64,000 bases of DNA from Ostrinia nubilalis. Taxonomy: Eukaryota > Arthropoda > Insecta > Lepidoptera > Crambidae. Under the pieces are notes generated by a model. That model saw only the letters and a program-made list of their open reading frames with translations, was not told where the DNA came from and searched no databases. The stretch spans positions 8,308,001 to 8,372,000 of the forward strand of contig NC_087096.1 in the NCBI RefSeq assembly GCF_963855985.1, given 5' to 3'. Made by a program: the position numbers and the translations under genes. Positions 13,901 to 24,000 of this stretch are shown here, piece by piece. The number at the start of each line of letters is the position of its first letter. Position 1 is the first letter of the stretch.

Positions 13901-16900
13901 TAATACTGTAGATAAAAATTTTTACTCAAAGGAAACATTCCTTTATTTTTAAAAAGAAATAGAACTGCATTCAAAGATTTCCAAAAATTTTCTTGCCACA
14001 CCCAGGAGTCCAACCAACTAAAATCTGTTAAAAATTGCACCCTGTATTTTTATTGCATCGATCGTTAGGGTTAAGTATAAGGATGATATATCTCTAACAA
14101 ACTTGATAAATTAAATAAAAGGAAAACCATGAAATCATAAATTAATCTAATTATTTACAGAAAATTGTATGGCATGGTGGTGAATTTTCTCGTTTTCTCT
14201 TTGAATGCAGTTCTCTTTCTTTAAAAAAATAAAGGAATGTTTTCTTTGAGTAAAATGTTCTAACTACAGTATTAAGAGTACTTTCCCTTCAGGTGGCATT
14301 ACAAAATTCCACCCTGTTTTAAGTCCATTTTTAAAAATAACTAATATAAGTCATATGTCGAAACTCATCAAACTTTTCTATGGAAATAAATAAATAAAAT
14401 CGGTAGTGTGAATAATAATTCAAATCTGATGTCTATGTATTAATTTTACTATTGTGACATTGAGTTGGGTTGATGAAACAGATAGCTTGTAGTATAAAAG
14501 ATATTTGAATTTATAGATGAATAAGTTAATTTTTGCTATCGAATTATTGGTAAAGAACTGTTCTTTAGTACTTTGTCCGTTTTATATGAACTGTGATATA
14601 ATTGTGATATTTGTTTAAAATGAATAAATCATTCAATGATGATAAATAGTGTTTTTATTTTATGTTGTAAGCTTTAGTATATTTATAAGGAAATTTAAAT
14701 TAACTATGTTATTTTTAAGGTATTCGTATTCTGGGCATTATTTTAGTAACTAATCTATGAGTTTTTTCAGCGGTATAGGTAAGCTGTTTATTTTAATGTA
14801 GAAGATGACCACGATTGTTCTTCTAATTCATCGTTTGCAGATCAGCGGTTGTGCAAAAATGAAGACTTATAGAAGATATACATTAATGCGTAGTTTACAC
14901 AGGTTTCGATGCTTTATATTGAATTTTGAAATTTGCTTGCCAGTTTGAATTTGTGTGTGGTTTTTTTAGATTAATCTAAGGTTCAATTTAGATTTAAGTT
15001 AATTGAGGTCTTCCTTTTCTGACTATTTCGTCACAGGAGCGTGCTATTATTTCGTCATCTGGTAATGTAAAATATAGAAATGCTATTGTAAGACAATCTC
15101 TATTCAACACCAATGTCTATGCAATATTTTGATATTGTTACCACGTTATTTCTCGTGTACATATATTTTTATTGGGGTCGGTTGGTCCATCTTGCTTGAA
15201 CCATTAGCATATGGCCTTCGCCAAAAGGAATACCAGATTTGATGAATGAATCATGATTTGAAGAAAAATGGCTCCCGGTAAATGTTTAGTCAAGTAAAAA
15301 TTAAGTTAATGGATTACCAAACATAAAAATAAAATATTCATAGTAGCCTTATCTTTGGCAGCATTTCAGTGTGGATTTACCCATACAAGATGAATTCAGT
15401 TCATGACATTGTGACTAGTGAAATGAAGTTATGCTTATTTTTTGCCGACTGCGCCAGTAGGAGTGTTATTTATTAATCTGACAGAGATATTTCTTATTTC
15501 GGCATTTATATGTCCATTTTGATACTTATTGCATTGTTTTCGTTTGGAATTAAATATAAGATTGCTTGACTTAGCCTTTGCCCAGCCTCATCCCTCACTG
15601 AGGTGGATTCAGTAGTGAGAGTTTGTTACTGTTAAACATATTTGTATACTATTATTATTACATGAGTTTTCGACAAAATAGGAAAGCACATGAGGAAAAT
15701 TTGTTCTGTATACGAAATTGTTATGCATGCCAATTTCTTACAGTCGAATGACATCAGTTTTAGTTGATATTACACCAGCAGCTAAACAGACTGGGTTTGA
15801 CACAGAACATTATTATGCTCTTCGCAACAAGCACTACTCAAAATGTACATTTTGCGAAGTGCACGTTGTAAGAAGTGCCATGAGGTTTTTTTAGTCTAGA
15901 TGAGGAAAAGTTTTAATGGGAATATCATTAATTATCCTCAATGATAATCCTGGATCCCGAACACGAACATTTTACAATTTTTTTTAAAGGTTATTAGCTA
16001 TTTGTATTGCCCAAATTACTAATAGTCCCATTAGCCCCTCGTGTTAAGCTAAATAAGCTTGTGTTACGAGTGGGCTCACCACAATAGTCGAGCGGCGGTG
16101 GGATTCGAACCCGCGTCCTCGGATTTCGAGTCGGCCACTCCGACCCCTTCACCGTTCGGCTATCGTGGCTATGGATTAAATTGTTTTGGTACCTGAGATC
16201 CAGGGTTACCCTTGCTGAAAAGCATATTAATTTAGTAAGGTAGGTAGGTAAATGTTACAGGTTACGGGTTATGTGTCTTGTGTACCCCTACGGTAGTTAA
16301 TGTTGGATGTAGTTGTATCTACGTCACGGAATGTGGTAATTAAAACTGTCCGATTCCGTAGAGAGCGTTTATTTTACTGAATTATAATTAAAGTATAAAA
16401 ATGAAGTAAAACGAACAGAAAGTAGGTCGCGCGCGCAGGCGCTATGTCAGCAGATTTACCTACTGAAAAACAGTAAATGCTATGTACTTGCTCGTACAAC
16501 AGTTATAAAAAGAATGCTTATGATGATGATGATGACGATGATGGTCGGCTAGAAGATGTCTTTTTTGTAGAGATAAGTTCATTTGACGGTATTTATATCA
16601 TAGCCATGAAATTAATATGCCACACCGGCCCCCCCGCTATATACGCGCCTGCTTTTAGGTCATTTATGGTCCAGGGTTCGTCTAGTTGCCGGTAAATAGA
16701 CTAATTTATCTCTAACAGTATAATAATAATAAATCTTTGGACAATTTCACACAGCGCCAGCTAGCCTCTAAGTAAAGCAACTTATATGCTTGACTAATTA
16801 TACATTATTTCTTAATAAAAAGAAAGAAAATGAATGTTCAACCAGATACAATAATGTCTGGCAACCTAACGGATGCTGTTATAGGTCCGGTTTCCACCAA

Positions 16901-19900
16901 GGCGGAGCGGAGCGGAGAAGTGTCGGACTGTCAAATTTTTCTACAGAATTTGACAGCGGCGGCGAAGCTGTGCGAAGCGAAGAAGAGAAGTGGAAATAAT
17001 GAAATCTGATTGGTTATTCAAAGCGCTTCTCTGCTCCACTGCGCTCCGCTCCTGTGGTGGAAACCGGGCCTTAGAAATAAAAAACGAGTATCCACGTAAA
17101 ACGTCCAACATTTAGGTAATATTTAGCAACTAATCGCCTTATACATAAAACAAACAATGATATAACATCGTTTTTCATACTCAACGATTCATAGTTTTCA
17201 TGAATAAGGTGGTTAAAGTTTAGGAAGTAGCGGTCTAATCTGACACTTTGTTGTAATTTCGATTCGTAAGGCATTTTGTAAGATATTATTAAATAACGCA
17301 TTTGTTTCGACGTAGGTATATTATATTAGTTTGGTTATAATATATTAAATTGAAATGTTATTAATAAACTTTTTTATTTATTTTCAGATACGGTTCTAGA
17401 GGTAATGTACCTCCTTCGATGTATCCACCAATGGGTGTGAAACCTTTACTTCCCATGGATAATGGTCCAGGCCTTGAAGGACCTCCTGGGTATCGTGGAC
17501 GTTACGATCCACCACCATTTGAAGATATTCCCCCTGGCGTGGAACCCCCGGTACCTGGATTTGAACCTTCGCCTTTTGAAAAGCCACCTGGTCTCATGGA
17601 TAGAGAGCGGTTACCACCCCCTAATTTTAGAGATAACTATAGACCTTCACCGTACATTGAAGGCCCAGGTACTTTTAGAGAATTGCCCATACCTAATGCT
17701 CAAAGTGAAATTCCAGTCCACGTAGGTGAACAACGTTATCGTGACAATTTCAGACCATACCGTGATCAAGGAATACCATTTCGAGACGGACAGCCGTTTA
17801 GGGAGCCCGGTGCCCAAGGGCCCCCGTATCGCGATGGTAATTTCAGAGGTGCCGGACCACCTTTTCGTGACAACTACAGAAATCTTCCGTATAGAGAAGG
17901 TGTTTATCGAGAAAATCCTCCACATAACTTTCGTGAAGGAACTGCTCCATTTAGACCGCCTAGTGCTGATCCCAGAGATCAAGTACCACCGAATTACCAT
18001 GACCCTAATTTCCGCGATGCATATAGAGATGAAAATAATGTTGTTAGAGACAACAATATGCGACCAGGTTATCGGCCTGGTATTCGTAATAGAGTTGGAG
18101 CTAGGCGTAATCCTAACGCTGAACATGAGAGACATAGGGAAAGAGACGGCCGGGAACGTGAACGTTTCCCTGAAAATCGAGACCCAGATAGGCCAAGAGA
18201 ATTAGAAAAGAGGTCTGCGTATGATAAGTCTCGCGAAGGTCGTGAAGGCCGTGAGCCACGTGACAGCCGTGAACCACGCGAAGGACGTGAGCCTCGTGAA
18301 GGACGTGAACCGAGAGAGAGGGAAGGCCGTGAGCCGCGTGAAGGACGTGAACCACGCGAGAGAGAGGGGCGTGAAGACCGTATACGGGAATATGAAAGAA
18401 GTCGCGATTATGATAAAGAAAGGGAACGTGAACATGAAAGGTCAACCCCTGACAAGAAAAGTCGTACATCTCCAAAACGTAGCAGAGAAGCACGAGATAA
18501 AAAACGCAGTGAGTCGCGAGGAAGGTCTCGTGATAGAGATAGTCGACGTGAAAAGAGGGAAGACAAAACTCGCGATAAATCTGCAGACAGAACAAAAGAA
18601 CATAAAGAAAAAGAGAAGAAGATAAAAGATAGAAAGAAGAAAAAGAGAGAAAAAGAAAAAGAAGTGGAAAAGAAGAAGAAAAAGGAAAAGAAAGAGAAGA
18701 AAGATAAAGATGTTATTAAGAAAGAAAGCGATGAGACCGCTGAAGATAAAACAAACTCTGAATCTAAAAATCAAGAAGATGTAAGCAGTGAGAAACAAAC
18801 AATGTCTTCTCCAATAGACAATTCTCAGAATGAAGAACAAACAACGGAAGTAAAATCTCCTGCCATTACATCTGACGATAAACCGGAAAATGATCTTTAT
18901 GGCGATGAAGCAGCTGAAGCTGTAGATAAAGAAATTATACAAAATTATGTCAAGGTGGAAGAAAATGTGGAAGTAAGTGACACTAAAGAGATAAACGACA
19001 CAAGTGAAAAACAAGAAGAACCTTTTGATGGGATAGAACTGCAAGCTAATACAGATGAGTTAGACTTGAAATTAGAGGTTGAAACGAACAATCCCAGTAA
19101 AGAAATGTTAGCACCCTTACCTGAGCTATCTAAATGGGAAGTGGACGATGACAACGTTGAGAAATCCAAAGAACCAGGTGAGATATCTTCTCCTGAAGTA
19201 GACGATGACGGTAACAAAGTTACATCAGATGTAATCAAAAGAGCAGAAAATGCTATATTTGCTAAAGCTATTAACTCGTTAAGACCTATAGAAATTAAGA
19301 AAATTAGCAGCGAGCGTCTCAAATTATATGGTGACGAACAATCTAAGGGAACTATGAATAACATTCAAATTACAGTTCCAGTGACTGATGCTGATCAAAG
19401 ATCTATTGAGATAAATGATAAGAAAACGAGATCGTCTAAAACTCCACCGCCTCGGCTTTCCGTTAAAGACCGTCTTGGCGGAAAAGTTGAAGATGTAAGA
19501 AAACACCGTGAATCCCGTGTTGTGCACAGCACTGTAGAAAGAGTGAAATCACGGTCTAAGACCCCCAAAAAGGAGCAATCGTATCGTAGGGTGACGGTTG
19601 AAAATGAAAGGGGTCGTAAAAAGGACGCATTTAGTAGACTTGATTCGTCTAAACCCGATCGACGCAATGTGTCAGAGAGTGGTAAATCAGTAGTTAAAGG
19701 AAGCCGAAGTCCTGTTACAGAAGCCCTTAAAAAAGATTCTGATAAAAATTTGAAAGAAGAAAAAGGACATCATTCAGAATCCCGTGCTCGACATCACGAT
19801 AAGGACAGATCCGGAGATGGTAAAAATCAGAACTCTGAACATGAACGTAAAAAGTCGACGTTGGACGAAGCCCATTTTGAACCTGACTATGACGAGCATT

Positions 19901-20280
19901 TAGAGTTTGATAATGAAGCTAAAGATGATTCCATCTCGAAAAAAAGAGACCGTTCTGGTTCTCCCATAGGAGGACCTACAGAATCAAAAAAAGCAAAGCT
20001 AGAGAACGAAACTATAAAATTAGACTTGGCTAATGTCAAAAAGAAACCTGACACTGATAGTGAGTCTTCTAGTGAGTCGGAATATTCCTCATCATCATCT
20101 TCTTCAGATGCCCGCAAAAAGAAGAAGAAAAAGAAAAGAAATAAAAAGAAAAAGAAACGAGCAGCTAGTGAGAGCAATAGCGACTCTGAATCGAGCTCCG
20201 ATGACCATAAGAAAAAGAAAAAGAGGCGTAAGCATAAGAAAAAGTCTAGCAAGAAGAAGAAGAAATCTAAACATAAATAA
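104..20280 (+). CDS. RBBP6: RBBP6-like E3 ubiquitin ligase, C-terminal half (3 exons, 5' partial)
   Basis: Exons 104-319, 5274-5342 and 17388-20280 have AG/GT borders and join in one frame (every junction splits an Arg codon after its second base), giving 1058 codons before TAA at 20278. Order: RS-rich segment, Pro-rich segment, FRD/YRD repeats, REGREPRE repeats, Lys/Glu-rich coiled-coil-like stretch, acidic region, then a Ser/Lys-rich tail. Two short motifs identify the family: LSKWEVDDD (19126-19152), matching the SKWDKDD motif of vertebrate RBBP6, and DEAHFEPDYDE (19864-19896), matching DEAAFEPDYNE followed by the same poly-Lys tail. RBBP6/Snama is a nuclear RING E3 ligase linked to p53 control and mRNA 3'-end processing. 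Its DWNN, CCHC and RING parts are N-terminal, so those exons lie left of base 1. Family call is from remembered motifs, not a search; a generic SR-rich protein is the alternative. Confidence 0.85.
590..3556. mobile_element. Long-TIR DNA transposon in RBBP6-like intron, interrupted
   Basis: Left end ACAGGGTGCCCCGTAATGCA and right end TGCATTACGGGACACCCTGT are inverted copies, and inverted similarity continues for about 400 bases inward (590-1010 against 2349-2371 plus 3161-3556). The right arm is split by the element at 2373-3158. No transposase ORF was recognised; the middle holds the CCGTAACCGAAAC repeat clusters. Confidence 0.85.
2373..3158. mobile_element. TA-flanked TIR element nested in the 590-3556 element
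   Basis: Ends TAGTCTATCCAATATAGC and its inverse GCTATATTGGATAGACTA extend to TIRs of about 40 bases. The element sits between 'CCTTAC-TA' and 'TA-AATGCGCC'. The uninterrupted left arm of the host element reads CCTTACTAAATGCGCC in the matching place, which shows a TA target duplication. It is 786 bp with no long ORF, so non-autonomous. Confidence 0.85.
3866..4945. mobile_element. TTAA-flanked piggyBac-type non-autonomous element
   Basis: TTAA at 3862-3865 and 4946-4949 flank inverted ends CCTCGTAAG / CTTACGAGG. Subterminal blocks are also inverted (AAGTATCGCCG and the GCCGAG stretch). GGATGTGCC...GGAACTAAAACTTT occurs twice near the left end. TTAA duplication is the hallmark of piggyBac-like elements. 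No transposase was found in the 1080 bp. Confidence 0.75.
5274..5342 (+). CDS. RBBP6: RBBP6-like 23-codon microexon
   Basis: Sixty-nine bases between TTGTTCTCAG and a GTACGA donor. The peptide is YAGVYDEMLSPPPRSVEPPY followed by GS. Length is a multiple of three and phase 2 is kept at both ends, so it fits between the RS exon and the large last exon; skipping it would also keep the frame. Open reading continues past the donor by chance. Confidence 0.72.
5879..5987. mobile_element. Short palindromic MITE
   Basis: CCGTTTTCACCATCGATCCC... and its inverse ...GGGATTGATGGTGAAAACGG give arms of about 31 bases around a 45-base centre, in the large RBBP6-like intron. Confidence 0.75.
5998..6369. mobile_element. 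TIR element with TACAGGRTGTG ends and GC-rich core
   Basis: Left TACAGGATGTGGTTTTGT and right (inverted) TACAGGGTGTGCTTTTGT, with a second inverted block AAAACAACGCCCAT...CAGGGGTG further in. The core (6110-6230) is GC-rich, unlike its surroundings. A minus-strand ORF (6100-6507) runs out through the right end, so it is not a gene confined to the element. Confidence 0.65.
6465..6680. mobile_element. Possible hAT-type MITE remnant
   Basis: Starts with CAGTGGTTCCCAAAGT, a common terminus of hAT non-autonomous elements, and contains GGGTCGCGACCCAT near 6640-6655, also typical of that group. A matching right end was not found, so this is probably truncated. Confidence 0.4.
6839..6965. mobile_element. 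127-bp TTAA-flanked MITE
   Basis: TTAA at 6835-6838 and 6966-6969; ends CTCATTTACTGCCGA and (inverted) CCCATTCTGTGCCGA. Interior has CCGCCCATGAGCGGG-type palindromes. Fits a piggyBac-type MITE. Confidence 0.7.
7096..7245. mobile_element. GC-rich MITE with GGGCCTYCGCTAAA ends
   Basis: GGGCCTTCGCTAAAACTTGT at the left, and the inverse of GGGCCTCCGCTAAAGCCCGT at the right. The 150-bp body is strongly GC-rich (GCGGGCGCCCGCAAGCGGGC) inside AT-rich intron DNA. Confidence 0.7.
8302..8443. mobile_element. 142-bp MITE, 'CCCRTATTCACAAAC' family, copy 1
   Basis: Inverted ends (CGATATTCACAAACGA / GGTGAATACGGG) and a body shared with the copy at 28326-28467: TTGCTTAAGTG, ACGCACAGCGTT, TCCACGCGCACTGTGAGA and CTCATAGTAATG occur in the same order in both. 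Confidence 0.75.
9950..10165. repeat. Interspersed repeat remnant ('TTTCAACCTTTTTAATGA... CGACCCCCC')
   Basis: TTTTTCAACCTTTTTAATGA with CGACCCCCCTAGT near the left and CTAGCGACCCCCCTATAG near the right resembles decayed hAT-type repeats found in many animal genomes. No intact termini or duplication seen. Confidence 0.4.
10898..11145 (+). repeat. Widespread lepidopteran-type repeat with (GTCT)n, full-length copy
   Basis: Order: ATTATAAATGCGAAAGTAAC, an eight-unit CTGT run (10925-10962), GATTTTGATGAAATTTGGCAT, GGGACGCGCGCGATAAAG, and the GC-rich end CACGCGGGCGAAGCCGCGGG before AAAGCTAGT. The same blocks occur inverted at 28031-28255 and partially at 20527, 41737 and 55184. Confidence 0.7.
11476..11730. 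repeat. ATCGAT-rich degenerate repeat block
   Basis: More than a dozen ATCGAT/TCGATTA words in about 250 bases (for example GATCGATTATTAATCGAT, CGATTAATCGATT, AATCGATAGAATCGATAG). It lies inside the hAT-like element. The words resemble the TATCGATA core bound by DREF in flies, but that is only a sequence resemblance. Confidence 0.55.
12021..13202. other. Intron sequence without recognised features
   Basis: Within the large RBBP6-like intron. A GC-rich patch (12450-12560) gives a short ORF with no recognisable motif. Otherwise AT-rich with no inverted ends seen. Confidence 0.4.
13203..13522. mobile_element. 320-bp near-palindromic MITE
   Basis: Both halves carry, inverted, AGTCAGCGTCAAATAG, GACACCCAAAGT, CAATGAGGGTT, AAATCCGCCAGATGGC and ACGTAGACGCGAGG. 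The arms cover almost the whole element, so it would fold into one long hairpin. Confidence 0.85.
13786..13858. repeat. 'TGTCCCARAATTTGCACGTC' repeat fragment
   Basis: GTGTCCCAGAATTTGCACGTC followed by ACACTGACACCAGAGG. A related piece is at 49233-49310 (GTGTCTCAAAATTAGCACG, ACTGACACCGGAGG), and 30398-30476 has an inverted pair of GTCCCAAAATTA. It directly abuts the MITE at 13859. Confidence 0.45.
13859..14316. mobile_element. Long-TIR MITE 'CAGGGTGGAATTTTGTAATG'
   Basis: Left CAGGGTGGAATTTTGTAATG and right inverse CATTACAAAATTCCACCCTG, with arms similar for about 125 bases (GTACT, AATACTGTAG, ACTCAAAG, ACATTCCTTTATTTTT). A second copy, split by an insertion, spans 54065-59393. Confidence 0.85.
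14317..15994. other. Intron sequence without recognised features
   Basis: AT-rich part of the RBBP6-like intron. No exon-like ORF with good splice borders and no inverted ends were recognised. Confidence 0.4.
15995..16170 (-). mobile_element. tRNA-derived SINE
   Basis: Read on the minus strand: head ACGATAGCCGAACGGTGAAG (A-box-like), then GACTCGAAATCC as in a Ser(CGA) tRNA anticodon arm, then B box GGGTTCGAATCCCA (16100-16113). It continues into a non-tRNA body ending TTTGGGCAATACAAATAGC. The cloverleaf is imperfect and the body extends past the tRNA region, so this is a SINE. Confidence 0.75.
16883..17072. mobile_element. 190-bp MITE with GGTCCGGTTTCCACCA ends
   Basis: TAGGTCCGGTTTCCACCA at the left; TGGTGGAAACCGGGCCTTA at the right. 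Inverted GGAGCGGAGCGGAG/CTCCGCTCC stretches lie inside. It ends 315 bases before the acceptor of the large RBBP6-like exon. Confidence 0.75.
17388..20280 (+). CDS. RBBP6: RBBP6-like large terminal exon
   Basis: Begins after TTATTTTCAG with a base completing Arg, then reads YGSRGNVPPSMYPPMG and continues open for 963 residues. Sections: Pro-rich (to about 17640), spaced FRD/YRD/FRP units (17735-18080), tandem GREPRE-type repeats (18229-18378), basic SPKRSRE/RSRD block (18460-18560), Lys/Glu helix-like tract (18600-18720), acidic Ser/Glu/Asp region with the SKW motif (18720-19250), RSSKTPPPRLSVKDRLGG (19426-19480), the EPDYDE motif, then Ser/Glu runs alternating with poly-Lys to the stop. Long antisense ORFs here are by-products of the low-complexity composition. 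Confidence 0.88.
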
Positions 20281-20462
20281 GAGGACCATTACGCTTGCAG
20301 GACAACAGTTCTATATTTTTTTTTAGCTTTAGTGGAGGTATAAATATTAATTTACTTCAAATATCTTTTTATTTCTTGAATATTATAGCTTATTAGAAAT
20401 CTAAGGGCATTGTAACGTGTTCTTTATTATGGAATATACTTTTATGTGTAGTGTAAAACTTA

Positions 20463-20468
20463 AATAAA
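20463..20468 (+). terminator. Poly(A) signal of the RBBP6-like gene
   Basis: AATAAA 183 bases after the stop codon, followed within 25 bases by a T-rich stretch (ATCTCATCTTTTATTT). It is the first canonical hexamer downstream of the stop. Confidence 0.6.
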
Positions 20469-20526
20469 CTTGAAACGACAATCTCATCTTTTATTTAATA
20501 GCCTAATTAACGTTTATTATTTTTAA

Positions 20527-20710
20527 AGCGGCCGCCCGCGACTTCGTGTCCTCGTGGATCCCGTTTTACCCCCTCAGGGGTGGAATTTCGTAAAATCCTT
20601 TCTTAGTGGATGCCTACGTCATAACATCTACCTGCATGCCAAATTTCAGCCCGATCCGTCCAGTGGTTTGGGCTGTGCATTGATAGATCACTATGTCAGT
20701 CAGTCAGTAA
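20527..20710. repeat. Partial interspersed repeat between the convergent genes
   Basis: AGCGGCCGCCCGCGACTTCGT and GATCCCGTTTTACCCCCT are shared with 55184-55225. Then comes GCCAAATTTCAGCCCGATCC, a variant of the widespread lepidopteran repeat. It fills most of the gap between the two poly(A) signals. Confidence 0.6.
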
Positions 20711-20833
20711 GTCACCTTTGAATTCATAATGTTTTATTTTCTTTAGAGTTTTCATTATTCTCTGTCGAAAAGACATTTGGGACAAATAGGTAATTATATT
20801 GTGATTAAGAAAATAGTTAATACTAAAAAATAT

Positions 20834-20839
20834 TTTATT
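20834..20839 (-). terminator. Likely poly(A) signal of transporter gene A
   Basis: AATAAA on the minus strand, 170 bases after the stop of gene A. It faces the RBBP6-like signal at 20463, so the two transcripts end tail to tail. Confidence 0.45.
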
Positions 20840-21008
20840 TGAGATTAAATAAATAATATGTACATTATCATAGCTCCAAAATATTGTCATACAAATAATT
20901 ATTACGCAACTAAATTATGAATAATGTTATTAGATTACAAATAATTTACATTCTCGTAATTTGTTGAGTTATTGACCCATATTCCTGTAAGCAAGCCGCT
21001 GCTGCCGT

Positions 21009-24000
21009 CTATTTTCCCCATCTATATCCGCCAATGAGGATCATTCCAAGATGGTGGAACCAGTTCTTGCGTCGCACGCTGCGGTCGAATTTAGCATCTG
21101 ATCTGAACTGACGCCACTGCTCTCGTAGTTCTTCATCGCTAGGTCCATAAGTTTCCTTTTTGCGGAAAGACACCTTTATTGTCTGTGAACAAATAATTTT
21201 TTACATTTCATGAATGAACATGGACATGACACTTGCAACATTTTTTTTTTTAAATCGGTTACACCAAGAACACAATCTCATACGGTTGCTAAACTAAAAA
21301 TTGTACATTAGGTAACATACTTCAATGATATCCCCACTTCTATATTTCCATAAGGCAGCGATGATGAATAGGGGGATCAATGCGATTCCGATGTACTGAA
21401 GCATGTTGCCCGCAACTGAAAATAAATATTGGTTGTAGGTATTTTAGGAAAATCGAAGTTTTTGTTAATATGAACTGAAAATCCGGTATGGTATGGCTTG
21501 TATTGAATGAATGTTACTTAGCTTGATATTTAGATAGAGTTTTTGAGTAAAAAGAACCGAATACCAATTTTAATACGTACTGTAAGCTCCTTCTGGATAT
21601 CTGTAAGTGCCACCGTAGACGAGAGCCTCTGTGGTGATCAATGCGTACATGAACACTGCTATCATAATCGCTGGGGTTATTATTGACCAACAAATTCGCC
21701 AGTAGAATGAACTCTTGACACCCAACATAAATTCGATGTCTAGACAAATGTTTTCTAAACCTGGAATTTAAAAAACAATTCTTAATACTACAATTAATTA
21801 AAAATTCAATCATTTTTATTAACTAAAAATACTAAGGAGAAGTCATACCATAAATCCAAAAGACACCGATAGTTTCCGCTATAGCAGCAAATAGCCTCAT
21901 AAATGTGCCGCCATAGTAATCAACCAATTCCAAAATATACTGGCCACCCTGTAAATATAAAAATAATGAATGGAAACATGAAATGTGTACTTAAATATCC
22001 GTTTTCCTGAATTAATTATTTGGTTCGCAGCAAGTGCCACTATGGATGTGTCTTCGAAATAGAAAAAAAAAGTTTGTAAATATAGTATTTGTATTATATT
22101 CGTAATTGAATTTAGAAAGAAAGAAATTAAAGAAATATATTATCTTCTTTTTTTATACTTACCGGTGTAACATAAACGAGTCCAAGCAGAAAACCAGCGG
22201 AACAAGCTATTGCGGACATGTAAATGGTAGGCACTCGTGGGAAAGAGTCCATTAGAATAGTGTTGACCGTGGAAAGTAGCGCCACGCCAGAACCGATACC
22301 AAGGACTGCCATCATCAAAAAGAATAGCACCGAGAATAGCTGGAAACAGATAATTTGATGTGTTACAAACCATAAACTTAGCCGATTATAATAATTATCG
22401 TCGCTAAAATAATTCTTATTGTACCTGTGGCACAAACGGAGACTGTGCAATGGCGTCAGGGTAAGAAATAAAAGCTAAACTTGATCCTCCAGAACCAATG
22501 ACTTCCCCAACATCATCTTGGTTCAGTTGATGGGCTAGGTTTCCCAGAATTCCGAATATAGTGATTCCTGACATTAAACTTGTGAACGTATCCAATGTAG
22601 TGACTATCATAGAGTCTCTGAAACAAAATGAAAGAACTTGACATTCTCGACCTATTTACGACCTATCTTATCAGCAAACACCAGTGACTGACTTATGGCA
22701 TTAAACTCGCCTTTTTGTACGGAACATTCTTATGTGTGTGCAATAAAGTCTTAAAATAAATTGTTATTTAAACTTGGGCTTTTGCCATGCTGTTTTTGTT
22801 ACATATCTATGTGAAACACGAGAAACTTATCTGAAAATTTGCACTTAAGTATTCAGGAATTAAACAAATTAACAATACTATTTGTAAGTATTTAAATATT
22901 ATTATGGAGCGGGATTAGAGAGATTATTATTATATTAAGTTGTTCGATAATAATAATAAATACATATACTACCCACAATCACACCTAATTATCTGGCCTG
23001 TGCTAAGCAGAGCGTGTACTATAGCTTGTCAATAGATAATAATGCATACGATACGGATCACTCTTATTAAAAACAGATTTGTAATGCTTCATCACTCAAG
23101 TTGTCATACAAACATTTTGACTTTACCTGTAAACGTTTTGTCTGAAGCCATTGTAAGAAGAGAACATTATAAGTGCACCAGAACACACTGACAAAGAAAA
23201 GAACACCTGGGTTACAGCAGCATACCAAACCTGTAAAAAATATCAATGTTAGCAATCTTTTTCATATATTTATTTTGTGTGTTAGATAAATAAGCGGTGA
23301 ATACAACTGAGGTTTACCTTAATTTCTAAAATTTTTGCCCACTCAGGTGTAAGGAAGAACATGATTCCTTTGCCTGCTCCCTCCAATGTGACTGCTCTGT
23401 TAACAGAAATACAATTTTCGTGTAATTAATAAGGTTAATAAGCCTTATGATCTGTCGCACATAATTAAACTAACAATTTGACTTAAAAAGACGAAACATA
23501 AAGAAAAATAAATTTGAGTCACATCTTACCTGATTAGCAGAATGAACATCACGATGTATGGGAAGATGGCTAGAAAATACGCAGCTTTTCCTGAACTCTT
23601 TACACCGCGAGCGACGATCACGAATATTATAATCCAGGACGCTAGCAAACAGAGAGTCAGGTCCCATATCGGCGCCCCTAGTAAAAGTCAGTCAATTAAT
23701 AAAAATATGAAACCCATTTAAAATATTTTTGAATATAATTTTAATAATAATGGTAAGTGCTTACCAATTCCGTCATCAATGCCATCGGTCTGTCTAAGTA
23801 CTGTTTGTCTGTAAAAAAGAAACTTAATTTTACAAGAGTTCCTTCATCCACACTGCTGTACCTACCTACACAGCCACATTTAACCGCATCATTGTTGAAT
23901 ATGTATAGTAAACCCCCCTGACTTTAATGGGTATATCTATTTTGAATGGTATTGGTAGATTATCTCGTACGTACTAAAGTTTGTTTTTTGGTAATAGGTA

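Noticed and set aside
16090..16170. tRNA gene (A and B boxes, Ser-like anticodon arm)
   Set aside because: Stems are imperfect and the sequence continues into a SINE body with a repeat tail.
5343..17387. Extra RBBP6-like exons inside the large intron
   Set aside because: Exon 5274-5342 joins 17388 directly in frame, and no other RS- or Pro-rich open stretch with good borders was seen.
17647..20326. Many antisense and alternate-frame ORFs (for example 200 codons at 18442-19044, minus)
   Set aside because: Low-complexity Lys/Glu/Arg coding lacks stops in other frames; no motifs and no splice logic.
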